A stretch of 64,000 nt of DNA from contig NC_019859.2 of the NCBI RefSeq assembly GCF_002234675.1, positions 1,874,740 to 1,938,739 on the forward strand, read 5' to 3'. Below, one piece after another: positions 22,513 to 34,500 of the stretch (position 1 is its first letter; each line of letters begins with the position of its first letter). This DNA is from Oryzias latipes. Lineage: Eukaryota > Chordata > Actinopteri > Beloniformes > Adrianichthyidae. The position numbers and the translations under genes were made by a program. The notes beneath the pieces are model-generated. The model searched no databases. It was not told the origin of the DNA and was given only the letters and a program-made list of their open reading frames with translations.

Positions 22513-25500
22513 TTACTTATACCACTGCACTGCTGCTGGTTTGGGAACTTCATAGTTAAGTGTATCATATTCCTGCCACGGTTTCAGTTGGGGGCCGGGA
22601 ATGAGGATCGTCTGGAAGACAGAAAGAAGCAGAAACCCTGAACTGTAGTGGAACTAGAGATCGGGAACAAGAACATCTCACAGAACGCAGACAGGTCTGA
22701 TCGCAGACGGGCCTGAGCGCAGACGGGCCTGAGCGCAGACGGGCCTGAGCGCAGACGGGTCTGAGCGCAGACGGGTCTGAGCGCAGACGGGCCTGAGCGC
22801 AGCCGGGCCTGAGCGCAGACGGGTCTGAGCGCAAACAGGTCTGAGCGCAGATGGTTTAAACATAGACAGGTGCGAACGCAGACGGGATTGATTGCAGACA
22901 CCGGGACAGCTTCAACATCATCATAACCAGAACGTCGGCTGTTTTGGATCAAAACTGATCGCCTATAGTAAATCAGCCAAACTTTAAAAATCACCCAAGA
23001 ATCCATGTTAATCAATCAATGTAAATGTAAGGAGCAATGATTTCATATCATTAATACAAAACTAGTTTGTGCAGTTTTGTAAAAGCAAAAAATATCAAAG
23101 ATCCAGGAAACTTTTCAGCATCAAATGAAACCTATAAAAAGACCTTAAACTCGCTTCTAAGCATCGTTTTAGCCTCTTTTATGGTCACCTTGATGACGGG
23201 GTCCTTGGCTGGAGCCCAGGACGGCACAATCTTCCCATGCAGCCTCCAGCGGCCGTACGGGTTGATGAGGTGGCGTTCAATGATCAGGTACTCCAGGACG
23301 TCCTTTGGCTGCTCCTCGCTGCCCAACATCAGCCTCCCAAAGCGGTCATAGATGGCCAGAGTCTGCGGGACAAAGCCACAAGCCGAAACGGTCAAGAGGG
23401 TCCGAGCTGCTTTTAGTCCAGTCTAAAATTGTGCCACATCATCTGAAAAAATAAAGAGCTGCTAAAAGACCCATTTGAATTTGAATTAAAGTACAGAATT
23501 TCTGTTTGAGTTGGTTTGAAGTCGGCTGTTGGTGGTCTCACCTGCTTGGAGTGCAGGCGCACCGTCACCTGTCCATACAGGTTTCCTTTGGTCACCATGT
23601 CGGGGCAGCGGGCGTGGACCACCCTGGGCGGCTCCAGCGACTCCACGAAGCTCCAGCGGATCGTCTTGTGGCGGTTTCCCCTCGTCATCTCCTGAGCACA
23701 GAGGGTCGGCGTGAGAGAAACGGCTGATGGGTCGCCGTCTACGGCTGTCAGAGGAAGAACTCACCGGGTAACAGCGCTCCGTGACCAAAGAGTGAAGCTT
23801 CTCCTTGTTGAATCTGGAACACAGACGGCAGATAAACTATCTGTAGGGTTTCTTCACCCAGCAGGTACATCCAATCAAAAGCCAAATTTTGAGCAAAGAA
23901 TTGAAATCCAAAATGAAAGGTCATGAATGAATGTCAAACCTGAATCGATTCAATTATTACTCAGAACAAGAGAGGAACAAAAATGAAGGAAATGAATAAT
24001 ATGACAAATGTTTTATTTATGTGGAAAAAATACAAGAATTGGATCTAAAGGTTTTTATGGATTTTCTGAACTGCTGAAAACTCAAATAAAACTTTTTTTC
24101 TTTTTAAATGGAGCCCAGATACTTAATTTCTACAATTATTCTTACATCTAACCTCAAATTTCAATTCAACTGAAATGAACTTTTTGCATTTTACTTATAT
24201 TTCTAACCACATTTCATTCCGTAAAGTCTGAATTAACTATGTTCTCTTCTTAGTAGTTTAATCCAAACGTAAACATCGGTGACAGAATCCAACTCAGCTG
24301 TAATTCTGAGGTAAAACCAGGAAATTTTCTTTGTTTCTACTTCATTTCAGGTTTTGGATCAACCTGCAAACCAAACAAAGACTAGAGCAGGCCTGTGTTT
24401 GGACGTCTGTGCTCGGTTTCTCTCATTTCTCTTCCTTCTTTGATGTATTAGTAGGAATCCCGTGTAAATAAATGTTTCTGGTTTATGGACTTGGAGAGTT
24501 TAGTAAAATAACAAAAATCTTGACCTGAAGATGGAAGAAAGTCAAGTTTGTTTCAGACTTTTGTGCAGAATTTGCAGCTAAAATCAAACTTTGATTCCTG
24601 TTTGAAGCTGATATGAATTTTTATTATTTTTACGTTTACAGCTTCAGGCAGGTCAGCGGCCTTCCTCACTCCGCTGCAGCCTTCCTCTGCCTCATAAATA
24701 GCAGAGGCAAACCCTGCAGCTGCAGGTCAGTTCCAGGTCATAAACTCCTCCACTGCTTCTGATGTCTTCCTGCTGTTATGGAGGTGGTTTTATCAGCAGC
24801 CCTGAAGCTGTGGGTCACACCGGCGTCTCTCTGCAATGGGCGGAGTTTGTGGGCGGAGGTCATGTTCTTACTGTGTCAGAGCTCTGTGAGCCTCGATGAA
24901 GATTTCCTGAGCTTGCTCTGCAAACGTCTTGGTGGAGAACAACGAGTCGTGCTCCTTAATTTTACGGATCCTGAAAAGACAAAAAGAGTTTTCAGGATCA
25001 GGCTTCGGTGAAGTGACCGCCCCCCACCTCAGATTGGAGAGGCGGACGGAAAAGGAAACCAGGAGATGACGGCCTTACGCCAGCTGGGAGGCGGCGCTCT
25101 GTCGGATCTGCTCGGTCCTCTGTTTCAGGCCTTCTTTGGACAGAGTGGAGAGGCGAGCGTCGCCCTCTGGGGGGATGTAGGGGTCAAAGACCCCCGCTGA
25201 TGAAGACATCAGAACACAACATGTTAGTGTGCTCCTTCCTGACCAGCGGGAGATCAGCCTTTGACTACAAATATCAAACACTAACAAAGGAAGGTCCAGA
25301 GAGGGTTTCACAGTTTACCTGTGCACGCGATGTTGATGGGCCTCTCCATGTACTGCTGCTGGATAACAACCCCGGCTGCTCGGGCTCTGGCCTCAGGGTC
25401 CTCCTGCTGCTTCCCCTTTATCCCCACCGCCGGAGGGATGAAGTATCTCTTCTTGGTCCTGGCTGGAAGGACCAGCGGGAGGGGATGCCGCACTTCCACA

Positions 25501-26942
25501 GACGCCTCCACAGTCTGAGAGAAAGACCAAATCATGCCTCAGCAGCCGCGATGTTTACCGGCAAAGAGACCTTTGATACTCGACCGAAGCAGAAATTCAG
25601 AAATCTGCAACATCTGCTGAGAGCCTGGGAAAGAGGTGAAGAAGAAGGTTTCAGGTGTGACTAAAGAGTGTCGTCAGGAATGAAAGGAAAGGTGCAGAGC
25701 AGCCATGTTGTTGGTTTAGAGACAGGAGGCAGAGATGAAGATGCTGAGGATGGATCAGGAATGAATCCATCAGAGGAACAGATCATAGATGTTCTGGACA
25801 TCCATTCAGGGAAGCAAAAGGAGACAGCTTCAGAGGAGGAAGAGTGATGATGTCAGGAAAGAGGTCTAAGACCAAAGAGGAGAGGAATACAACCTTTTTA
25901 TTACCTTATTATTAACAATAAAATTAAACAGTTTATGTTCAAAGTTATAAATATATATGATCCAGTATATTTGTCAATTTCCCCCTGATTTTTGTAAAAA
26001 AAAAAAGTCTTCTTTTTGTCAGAAAGCATTAAACATCTTTTTGTGGACCTCCTCTGTGTTTTGGACATATCGTGGCATGTTAAGGAAAAACTTTGCAGAT
26101 TTTGAAGTTCAGGTGTGTTTTCCCAGTCGGAACATCCATTTTCCCGATCATTCCATAAACGCCACATTTCTCTAAGTTTGCGTTTTTCCCTGAGGGACGT
26201 CCACCTATTGGTGCAATTGATGGAAAAACGCCAACAAAAGTCACAGTATTGAAATAAAAACTCCAAAATGTTCTGTTTTAAAATATAGAAATCGATTTTT
26301 TTTTATTCCAAATGAAAGCGTGTTTTCGTCCAGACTCCATGTTTTTTCTGTGTCTTCTAAGGTGGATTATCCAAACCACGGCAGCATCTGCTGACCGAAG
26401 AGGAGGTTCATGGATGAAGAGGATGAAGCAGAAGACGTGGTTCTCTATGGCGCCCCAAAGTTTGATGCATTTAGAAATAGTCCACACAACCCGCTAAGAT
26501 TTAAAGTGACCAAACATCAGGAAAAGACTAAAACATTAATGTTTGCAGTTTCTAATACATTCATATTTAAGATTTTTTTCCAAACACGTCTGGAACTCAG
26601 AATTAAGACTTTTTAAGTCATTCTGGATGTAAAACCTTCAAGAAAACGTATTTAGGAAACTACAGACACCAACAAATAAAAATAAAATAAACAATTTTCG
26701 AAAAAGAAATGCTGAAATGCTGAAATGCCGCATTTCATTTTAAAAATATAATACATTTTCTCGTAAAGCAATACGTGTTTTATCAAACTTTTGCTGCTTT
26801 ACGAATTTTTATGTTAACGTTTCTTCAAATAATACTAACCCGCTGACTTTTCTTAAGGTATTTTTATAAAACACAGTACCTTCAAGGAGTTACATGTTCC
26901 TCTGTAGACACCGACCAGCGTCCTCCTCACTGACATCGCCAT
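22513..26942 (-). CDS. mrpl45: Mitochondrial large ribosomal subunit protein mL45
   Basis: mL45 is a Tim44-like-fold protein near the exit tunnel of the mitochondrial ribosome that helps dock it to the inner membrane. Coding exons on the minus strand: 26942-26880 ([15 protein letters not shown], a basic presequence), 25514-25319, 25196-25079, 24970-24872, 23813-23765, 23691-23542, 23362-23189 and 22611-22513. All junctions are GT-AG and phases agree, giving about 315 residues against 306 in human. Diagnostic stretches are [54 protein letters not shown] and the final IPGPQLKP. If the 23189 donor is ignored the reading runs on to a false stop at 23132, but the last exon restores the conserved IPGPQLKP end. 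The gene is tail to tail with gpr179, as near GPR179 in human. Confidence 0.95.
22686..22900 (+). repeat. 16-bp GC-rich minisatellite
   Basis: About twelve tandem copies of GCAGACGGGYCTGAGC lie in the last intron of mrpl45 (22612-23188). The central copies are almost identical and the outer ones diverge. Because 16 is not a multiple of three, the open frames through it are period artefacts. Confidence 0.9.
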
Positions 26943-26986
26943 GTTGTTACCCTGAACCAACCCGGATGCTAAAAGGCAACATCCGG
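26935..26986 (-). promoter_or_regulatory. Start-codon context and upstream motif pair of mrpl45
   Basis: The start reads CAACATGGCGAT, 10 of 12 matches to the TISU element SAASATGGCGGC found in genes with very short 5' leaders, and also a YY1-like site. About 20 bases upstream are CCGGATG (26962-26968) and its inverted copy CATCCGG (26980-26986), possible ETS/GABP-type sites. Function is inferred. Confidence 0.4.
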
Positions 26987-27009
26987 TGACTTTCAAAATA
27001 ATAGTATAT

Positions 27010-27440
27010 TTACATTTCTGGGACTTTTCATCCTAATTTATGTCCTTTGTGTAAAAACGAAATTGAAACCCAGGAAGACCTTTTTATGATTGGGATTTGG
27101 TTAATATATTTTACAGAATTTTATGATTCATTTATTTAAGTGTAGATACATTCAATTTGATTTAAATGCAAAGAAAGACATGTTCAATCCTTAGATAACA
27201 ATGACATTATTTTAATATTTACATCATTATTGTTATTAATACATTTTAAGACTGAGCACGATTTTTTCTAATTACTCTATTCTTTTCTGCAAATCCCTTC
27301 AAAATGATAAAGTTATAAAGTTATGAACCTAAGATTATTCATCTGTTTATGTAAACTAATATAATTTTCCTTTTCGTTGTTTTTCTTTTTTTTGTCATTG
27401 TTTTTGTTACTTCATTGTATAACTTTTGATTTTTTTTATG
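27010..27440 (+). mobile_element. Decayed Tx1/L1-like LINE 3' end
   Basis: Near 27027 the plus strand can be read as FHPNLCPLCKNEIETQEDLF, the zinc-knuckle-like motif at the end of L1/Tx1 ORF2, here broken soon after. The A+T-rich sequence after it resembles the tail of the copy at 5985-6560. It is short, degenerate and inactive. Confidence 0.5.
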
Positions 27441-29257
27441 CATTTGGATTCAGATATTTGCTGTTTGGTCTTTGATCCAGCTTTGTATTTTTGAGAGGCC
27501 ATAGTTGCAATATAGTCTGTGATTTTGAGTGATCTTTACATCTTTTTGGACTTTGGATGTCAGTAAAGACACACACAAACAAAAGCTTCTCCACACTCCC
27601 CCCATCTCCAGGACCCACACACTCCTCCCTCCCTCTAAACTGATATATATAAACGTTTGGAAACAACAAAACATAACAATCTTAGCTTTCATATTCTTAA
27701 ATTAAAAGCAAACTGTTTTCCAAAGGTCACACAGCTCTGTTATCTTGTAGCATCTGGACTGTAAAGGTGGATCTAGAAGATGTTGTTCTGTTCACACGAG
27801 TATCTCCGTCACCTCTAACTGTTAAAGGAAACTGGTCACGAATCTGAGTCAGAAGTGTCACAAGGAAATTAAATCACTAAATTTGAGCAAACCCAAATGT
27901 CAACAAGCTGGTGCCTGTTGGAAATGTGGTGTGACACAGGGGTGGGGGGCGCTTGTCATTGGTTTGGCCCTTGTGTGAATGAGATTCTAGTCTCCGGGGT
28001 AAAGATGTAATGAACAGGCCTGAACATGGGAGACGGAAAATGTCGCAGGACCCAAACTCTGATGAGACAAGGTTTCTCCGTGTGGACACGACTGCTTCCT
28101 GATCTCCATTAAATGAAAAACCAAAATGATAATTGTAGTAAAATAACTTAAAATCTACTCTAGTTAACAAACATTTGATCACTTTTTGAGTTTTCAGTTA
28201 CTTTGAGTTTGATTTTAGTCAGATTTTACTGATATGATGTCATAAAAAACCAGCAGCTGACTACAAACAGCAAATAAACACTAAACTAATGTAAATTGGA
28301 GACGTGTTCATTTAAAAAAAAAAAAATTTAAAGTTTAGATTTGACAAAAAGTAAAGTATGCCCAATGTTTCCTATTTGTTACTAAGTTTCTGTATTTTAA
28401 AACAACTACATTTTTGGTTTGTTCAAACCTTCGCTAACTTCAGCGAGGTTTGATTTTGAATTAACTAAAAAACACTAAATGGTTCAACTGATAATGTCAA
28501 CAGAAGAAGGAGAGTCGAATAAATGATGCACGTTAAGCTAGTGTGACAACAACGCCAAGAGCATGAATGAAAGTGGATTTCAGCGGGGAAGTTCCAGCTT
28601 TGTAAACAGAACACTTAGGAAGAGACATCAGGCTGCAGAACATGGAGTTGTGTGTTTAATTCCACCCCATATAAAGGAAGAAGGGGAGGAACAAAGAGAG
28701 AGGGACAAGCCGCAAACCTTTAGACAAAAAAAAACCTTCATTTCAAAGGGCAAAGTTGTAAGGGGTTCGGTGAGTTAATGATTGCAGCAGTGTTGACTTC
28801 AGCGCCACACACACACAACAAAGAAAACTAGGATGCAGTAAAATGTGAGGAAGATAACAGAAGATAAGAAACGATGAAGGCTTAGCTAAAAAGGTCAACT
28901 CAAAAACACTACTGAACATTTGTCTTCTCTATTTTTTTGAGGAAAAAAAAATCTTGGGACACCAGTGTGTGCATTTGCGTGTGTTTGTGTGTTTGTGACC
29001 TGAAATGACCATGAAAAAAATGAAGTTCAAGAAGCAAACTGAAACTGAAAAGAAAAAACAAGTCTCATCAAACTCAGAACAGATTTTGTTTGTTCCTCTC
29101 AAAACGAAGGAGTAACAATCATGATCCGGGCTATTTTCAATATTTAGGAAAGTAGTTTCAGCACTGAATTAGTTCAAATGTACCTCTCATACAATTAAAT
29201 GAACACCCCAGGACAGAAAAAGTGTGATGCTGGAAATCGTCTGCAGTGCCTGCAGGC
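27441..29257. other. Unassigned intergenic stretch
   Basis: Between the LINE fragment and the second RTE insertion I see no recognisable gene. An open frame at 28563-28778 (71 residues, Arg/Lys/Glu-rich) has no family resemblance and was not accepted. Confidence 0.35.
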
Positions 29258-29273
29258 TAAACGTGATCAGAGC

Positions 29274-30350
29274 TTCTTTCTCTTTCGGCTTTTCCCATCA
29301 GGGGTCGCCACAGCGAATCATCCTTTTCCACCTCACTCTATCATGGACATCTTCTACCCTAACATTAGCCAACTTCATGTCCTCTGTTAAGACATCCATG
29401 TATCTCCTCTTTGGCCGTCCTCTTGCCCTCCTGCCAGGCAGCTCCATCTCCAACATCCTTCTACCAATATATCCACTATCCCTCCTCTGAACATGTCCAA
29501 ACCATCTCAGTCTGGCTTCTCTGACTTTGTCGCTGACACAGGCAACATGAGCCGTCCCTCTGATGTACTCGTTCCTTATCCTGTCTAACCTGGTCACTCC
29601 TAAGGAGAACCTCAACATCTTCATCTCCGCTACCTCCATCTCAGCCTCTTGTCTCTGTCTCACTGCTACCGTCTCTAACCCATAGAGCAGAGCTGGTCTC
29701 ACCACTGTCTTGTACACCTTTCCTTTGAGTCTTGCTGACACTCTTCTGTCACACAACACTCCTGACACTTTCCTCCAACCGCTCCAACCTGCCTGCACTC
29801 GCCTCTTCACCTCTTTTCCACACTCCCCATCACACTGAACTGTTGACCCCAAGTACTTAAACTCCTGCACCTTCTTCACCTCAGTCCCCTGTAACCTAAC
29901 GCTTCTACCTTGATCCCTCTCGTTCAGACACATGTATTCTGTCTTACTACGACTGACCTTCATGCCTCTTCTTTCCAGAGCAAACCTCCACCTCTCTAGC
30001 TGTTCCTCCACCTGCTCTCTACTCTCACTGCAAATTACAATGTCATCCGCAAACATCATTGTCCAGGGAGATTCCTGTCTTACCTCGTCTGTCAGCCTGT
30101 CCATCAGCATAGCAAACAAAAAAGGACTCAAAGCTGATCCTTGGTGTAGTCCCACCTCCACCTTGAACTCCTCTGTCTGACCTACAGCACATCTCACCAC
30201 CGTCATACTTCTCTCATACATGTCCTGAACTACTCTGACATACTTTTCTGCCACTCCAGACGACCTCATACAGTACCACAGCTCCTCCCTCGGCACCCTG
30301 TCATACGCCTTCTCTAAATCTACGAACACACAATGCAGCTCCTTCTGACC
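29274..30350 (-). mobile_element. RTE-clade LINE, 5'-truncated, copy 2, with 16-bp target-site duplication
   Basis: Same element as at 12932-14152, about 120 bases shorter at its 5' end. The open frame (30329-29298) retains FVDLEKAYDRVPREEL, the MMFADDIVI catalytic box and the same C-terminus. Only a few substitutions separate the two copies, for instance DGDCGK/DGECGK and RRVPARL/RRVSARL. Flanking direct repeats TAAACGTGATCAGAGC lie at 29258-29273 and 30351-30366. It lacks the endonuclease, so it cannot mobilise itself. Confidence 0.87.
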
Positions 30351-30612
30351 TAAACGTGATCAGAGCGAATCCCAGAAATCGACAGGTAATCAAAGCAGGA
30401 AGGTGTTGCTTTACTCTTACTAGAGATCCCTAAGGCTTTTAAGGAGTAAACTAACCTGTTTGTCCAAATTTAAATTATGATTTGAAAAAACCCCAAGCCC
30501 TTTTTATACTTTTTGCTTACAATTAAATACAACAACAGAAGTGTTAGAAAAACAAAAGCAACTCAACATTTCATCACAATGAAACATATATAATAAATAC
30601 AATGCGATTGGC

Positions 30613-30615
<3 letters not shown>

Positions 30616-30666
<51 letters not shown>
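30616..30666. repeat. (TC)n microsatellite followed by short (AT)n
   Basis: About 21 TC units at 30616-30658 are followed by a short alternating AT stretch. It lies just upstream of a LINE fragment. Confidence 0.95.
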
Positions 30667-30716
30667 GTATTTATTTATTTCTAACAGAACCTAGAAAGAA
30701 TGGAGTAGGTTCTGTC

Positions 30717-31089
30717 AGAATTTATTGTAATGGTGGACAAAGAACAGAGGAAAGCCGTTGTGGTGGATGTGGCAGTGCCAAGTGATGGGAACATCAGGAA
30801 GAAGGAACATGAGAAACTGGAGAAATACCAGAGACTCAGAGAAGAACTGGAGAAAGCCTGGAAAGTGAAGGTGACAGTGGTGCCTGTGGTAATTGGAGCA
30901 CTCGGGGCAGTAACCCCCAAGCTGGAGGAGTGGCTACAACAGATACCTGGAAAGACCTCAGACCTCTCAGTCCAGAAAAGAACAGGAACAGCTAAGATAC
31001 TGCAGGACCCTCAAGCTCCCAGGCCTCTGGTGGAGGACCCCAGCTTGGAGGAGAAACCATCCGCGGAGGATGAGAGGGGCGTTTTTTAA
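30717..31089 (+). mobile_element. LINE polyprotein C-terminal fragment
   Basis: An open frame, from EFIVMVDKEQRKAVVVDVAVP to a stop at 31087-31089, has a charged helix (KKEHEKLEKYQRLREELEKAW), then VTVVPVVIGALGAVTPKLEEWL and a SVQKRTGTAKIL motif. I recognise this as the widespread C-terminal domain of a non-LTR retrotransposon polyprotein in fish, often labelled R2-like. It may be the restriction-like endonuclease region, but the clade is uncertain. No reverse transcriptase is attached. It lies about 300 bases upstream of the npepps start region. Confidence 0.6.
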
Positions 31090-31249
31090 TATTACAGAAA
31101 ATGGTCAGGAGAAGTCTCGTTACCAAATAATTGTAAAGAAACTGACTTAAAAATACATTTGGTGTCTAAAGAAAAATGGCTCCTGCTGGTCAATGGCTGC
31201 TGCCCTTCCTATGAACCGCCTGCAGGATTTAACCCCTACATCCTGCAGG

Positions 31250-31576
31250 TGGCGGTAGTGAGCATCGTTTAGTTTGGCGCCGCCGCAAAAGAAGCAACCG
31301 AAGAAGAGCAGGGGGCAGTAACAGCGGAGAAGGGGTTGTTAGGGTTGTGAGGGCAGAGGAGTGGAGCTGCGTGCGGAGCTGAAGGGGCGTCAGTTGATGT
31401 TGCTGTTTCTGGGCCGCGCGGTCTCGCTGTCGTTTGCGCACAGACTCCATAGCTGCCGATCTCCGTCACCGGCGAGGCCCGTTCTGCTCGGCTCCGTTCT
31501 CATTCAACTCGGAAGGATCACCGGAGTCACACACGGCGCCGTCTTTGGTACAGCAACCAGCCAACACACAGGAACC
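31250..31576 (+). promoter_or_regulatory. npepps promoter / 5' leader region, CpG-rich
   Basis: G+C and CpG rise sharply here compared with the flanks, consistent with a housekeeping promoter. TTTGGCGC near 31273 matches an E2F consensus. From 31397 the leader is open in frame with the main start, described as a possible N-terminal extension. Confidence 0.5.
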
Positions 31577-34500
31577 ATGCCCGAACGGAGGCCCTTCGTG
31601 CGGCTACCGACTGACGTCTACCCCGTCAACTACGGGCTCTCCCTGAAGCCGGACCTGATCGACTTCACGTTCGAGGGCAAGCTGGAGGCATCGGTGGAGG
31701 TAAAGCGCAGCCGGAGGCTAAACACGCAGGGTGGAGGTCTGTCTGTCTGTGCCTGGAGGGGATTTAGTTATGTAATCCCACCAGCTAGCGTTACCAGTCG
31801 TTAGCCAGGTTGTATTGATCGCGATTAGCCTGTTAGCTTGGAGGCATTAGCCGAGGGGTGCTAACTAGCTTCCCGACGCCATCATCATCAGACTGGTCAA
31901 GCTGTCCCTCCGGGGGACGGACCTTGCTGGCCGCGTATTTTTAGCTCAGTCAGTCCAACCCAAAGCTAACAGCGACCTAAAAGTAACAGCAGCGGCTGAT
32001 CCTCGTGGACCGAAAACCTCCCAGTGACCCGTTAGCCTAGCTAGCAGTTTGAAACGTTAACAACGTTTGCTGCTAACGGGCAGTGAAGCCAGGAAGTCCA
32101 AATCGGTTTGCCAACGTCTCAAACCGTTAAAAACAACAACAAAACCGTTTCAACCGTGTTCTAGTGCTCGGTTAAACCCGTTTTTTTAAATGCAGGTAGT
32201 TTTTAACGACAGCGACTAGCTAACGGTAAACTAGTTTGCTAAATCATTCACGGCAACATCGATCGAGTCGCTGTTATTATTATTCCTCCTGAACCTCCGA
32301 GAGTTTAAGCAGCAAAAACTTTAAATAAATTCATTTTCTAAAATGTATGTTAATAGCACGTTACCAGATCATGGCGTGAGACTATAGATATTCCTGACAT
32401 TTGAACAATTACTGTATAATAAACTACGGGCTAAAAGTAGCTGTCAGTAGATAAAATGACTAAAATTAAATGGTTATGATATGAAAAGACGAAATTTAAT
32501 TAAAAACAAACATTTTTTTAAATAATTTTGTTGTTTCTTTCATTGATGTCATATGATATCAAAGTTAAGATTCCTTAATAAAAGTATTAAACTAATGTGG
32601 AGAATATAATAATAGGTTAAATCAGGTTGAGATTGTTTTAAAAAACAGAAGAGGTTATATTATTCTGTCATTTTATTGCATATTTAGTGTTTGTTTTCTC
32701 AAACACAATTATTTTGTTTGTGCATGGCATCTTATATTAGATTTGGGGGAGTTGATTGATTAACGATTAAAGACCCGTACCAATGAAAACTGTCTTTTTA
32801 GTTGTTTTTTAACATGTTTTTGTCACATTTTCCTCATAATGGGGGTGTATATTGAGATAAAAACTGCATATCCGAGTATTTATTTATTTAAATACTGTTT
32901 GAGAAAGACAATATTTATGAAGTAGGTGCTCCAGTCGGTCGGTGGGTCAGCAGCTCCGCTCCACTCGGATGCATTCATTATAATTAAAAGGGAAAGCCTT
33001 TAAAATAGATCAGAAGATGATCGGAGTGGAACTTTAAACAGAATGGAATTTGTTTTGAGCTACACAGCAAGAAAACACATCTTCTTAAATCGCTTGGTAC
33101 ATTTATCAGGAACCAAAAAGGTTAGAATGCTTTTTACGAAGATGCTGCGAACGTTAGTGAGATGATGTAGCCATTTTCCTGACCTCCAAACCTGCTTCTC
33201 ATTGTGGTGAAAGACTGACATCAAATCACATTTGGAAATGATGCAAAAATCTAATTTTCAACCTGAGCGCGTACCACACACACCTACACACACACACCTA
33301 CATGCACACACACACACTCTAGTCCACAATCCACATTCTGTTTCTTTTATCATTACCTTCAATGTTCTGACCGAATTCCCCCCTCTGCTGTTTATTTCCC
33401 ATTTGTTGGCGTGAAAGTGTTTTTTTTTGTTGTTGAACGCATAACTTGAGTTTATTGACAGCATCGTTTCCCTAAACGTGTTGGACGCCACAGAAAGCTC
33501 CGTAACAATCATTGATGCTCCTGTGAATCTGCTGCCAGTTCCAGCATCTCCAACAGGTTTTCCTCCTGCTGCCACTTTCATCCCATGTCCCAGATAATTC
33601 CCTCTCATCATAGATTCCTAAATGTTCTCATAGCTGTTGGGAGATTCCTGTGTGACTGTCGGCTACAGGCTGTAATCATTTGGTTCTTCTTTTTCTGTTT
33701 CCATTTCCTGCCCAAACATTTAATATGTCTCTGATTCTGGTCCATCTCTGGGTAATGAATATTTAACAATGACCCAGATTTTTGACAAGTCTGTCCTTTT
33801 ATCTGTTAGCATTTCTCTATTCTCTTATTCCAGCATCTGTTTCATATGTCATTGTGGTTCCACTGACGTTAAGAAGCTTCAATAACCTTGAACGTTCTGA
33901 AAGTTAAAACTGACCTCTCAGCAGGACCATTCTGCTGTGGTGACTATGGGGCTAATCATCCATGTTCAGTGCAATTTTATATTAATCAATAGACTCATAG
34001 GTTATTGGAACTGCTCAGGGGTCTTTTCTGTAGGACCTGAATTTGTCAAACGCTCCCTGCAGACACATCTGACACTCTTGTCGTGCTTTGACCTTAATCT
34101 GCATCCATTAACCACATTCTGTAATCTCATCACATCTTTAAAGTTGCGATCATCCAAAATCTCATCCAGTCAGGTCTTCCGTTTATCCTCTAAGGTTAGC
34201 CATGCACATGCATGCCAAAGCCGTCTCTGTGGGTTAACGCGTCCCGTCCTTGTTTAAAGGTGACTGTTGCTCCCAATGCGGCGGCTGACTTTCCATAGAA
34301 AACGTCCCGAGGGTTTGATAGAGCAAATAAAGCCGCTCCCAGCGTTGCTCAGGAGAACTCCTGCATTCCCCGTCGTCCAGCGTCACCTTTGCATCGAGTC
34401 CCATTTTATTTAGCAGATCTGCTGCTGCTCTCATGTTTGTCTCTAAGAACAAACGTTTTCTTCAGAAAACGACCCTCCAGGCTCGGAACAGTAAATCGTG

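Noticed and set aside
22565-23015. Three overlapping minus-strand frames with Arg-Ser-Pro-Ala-Leu repeats
   Set aside because: They are caused by the 16-bp minisatellite, which is open in all frames.
23132-23188. Continuation of the mrpl45 frame to a stop at 23132
   Set aside because: The AAG/GTGACC donor at 23189 followed by an exon at 22611-22513 restores the conserved [11 protein letters not shown] end. The read-through has no similarity to mL45.
28563-28778. Open frame of 71 residues in the spacer upstream of npepps
   Set aside because: It has no domain, no splice context, no promoter and no similarity I recognise.
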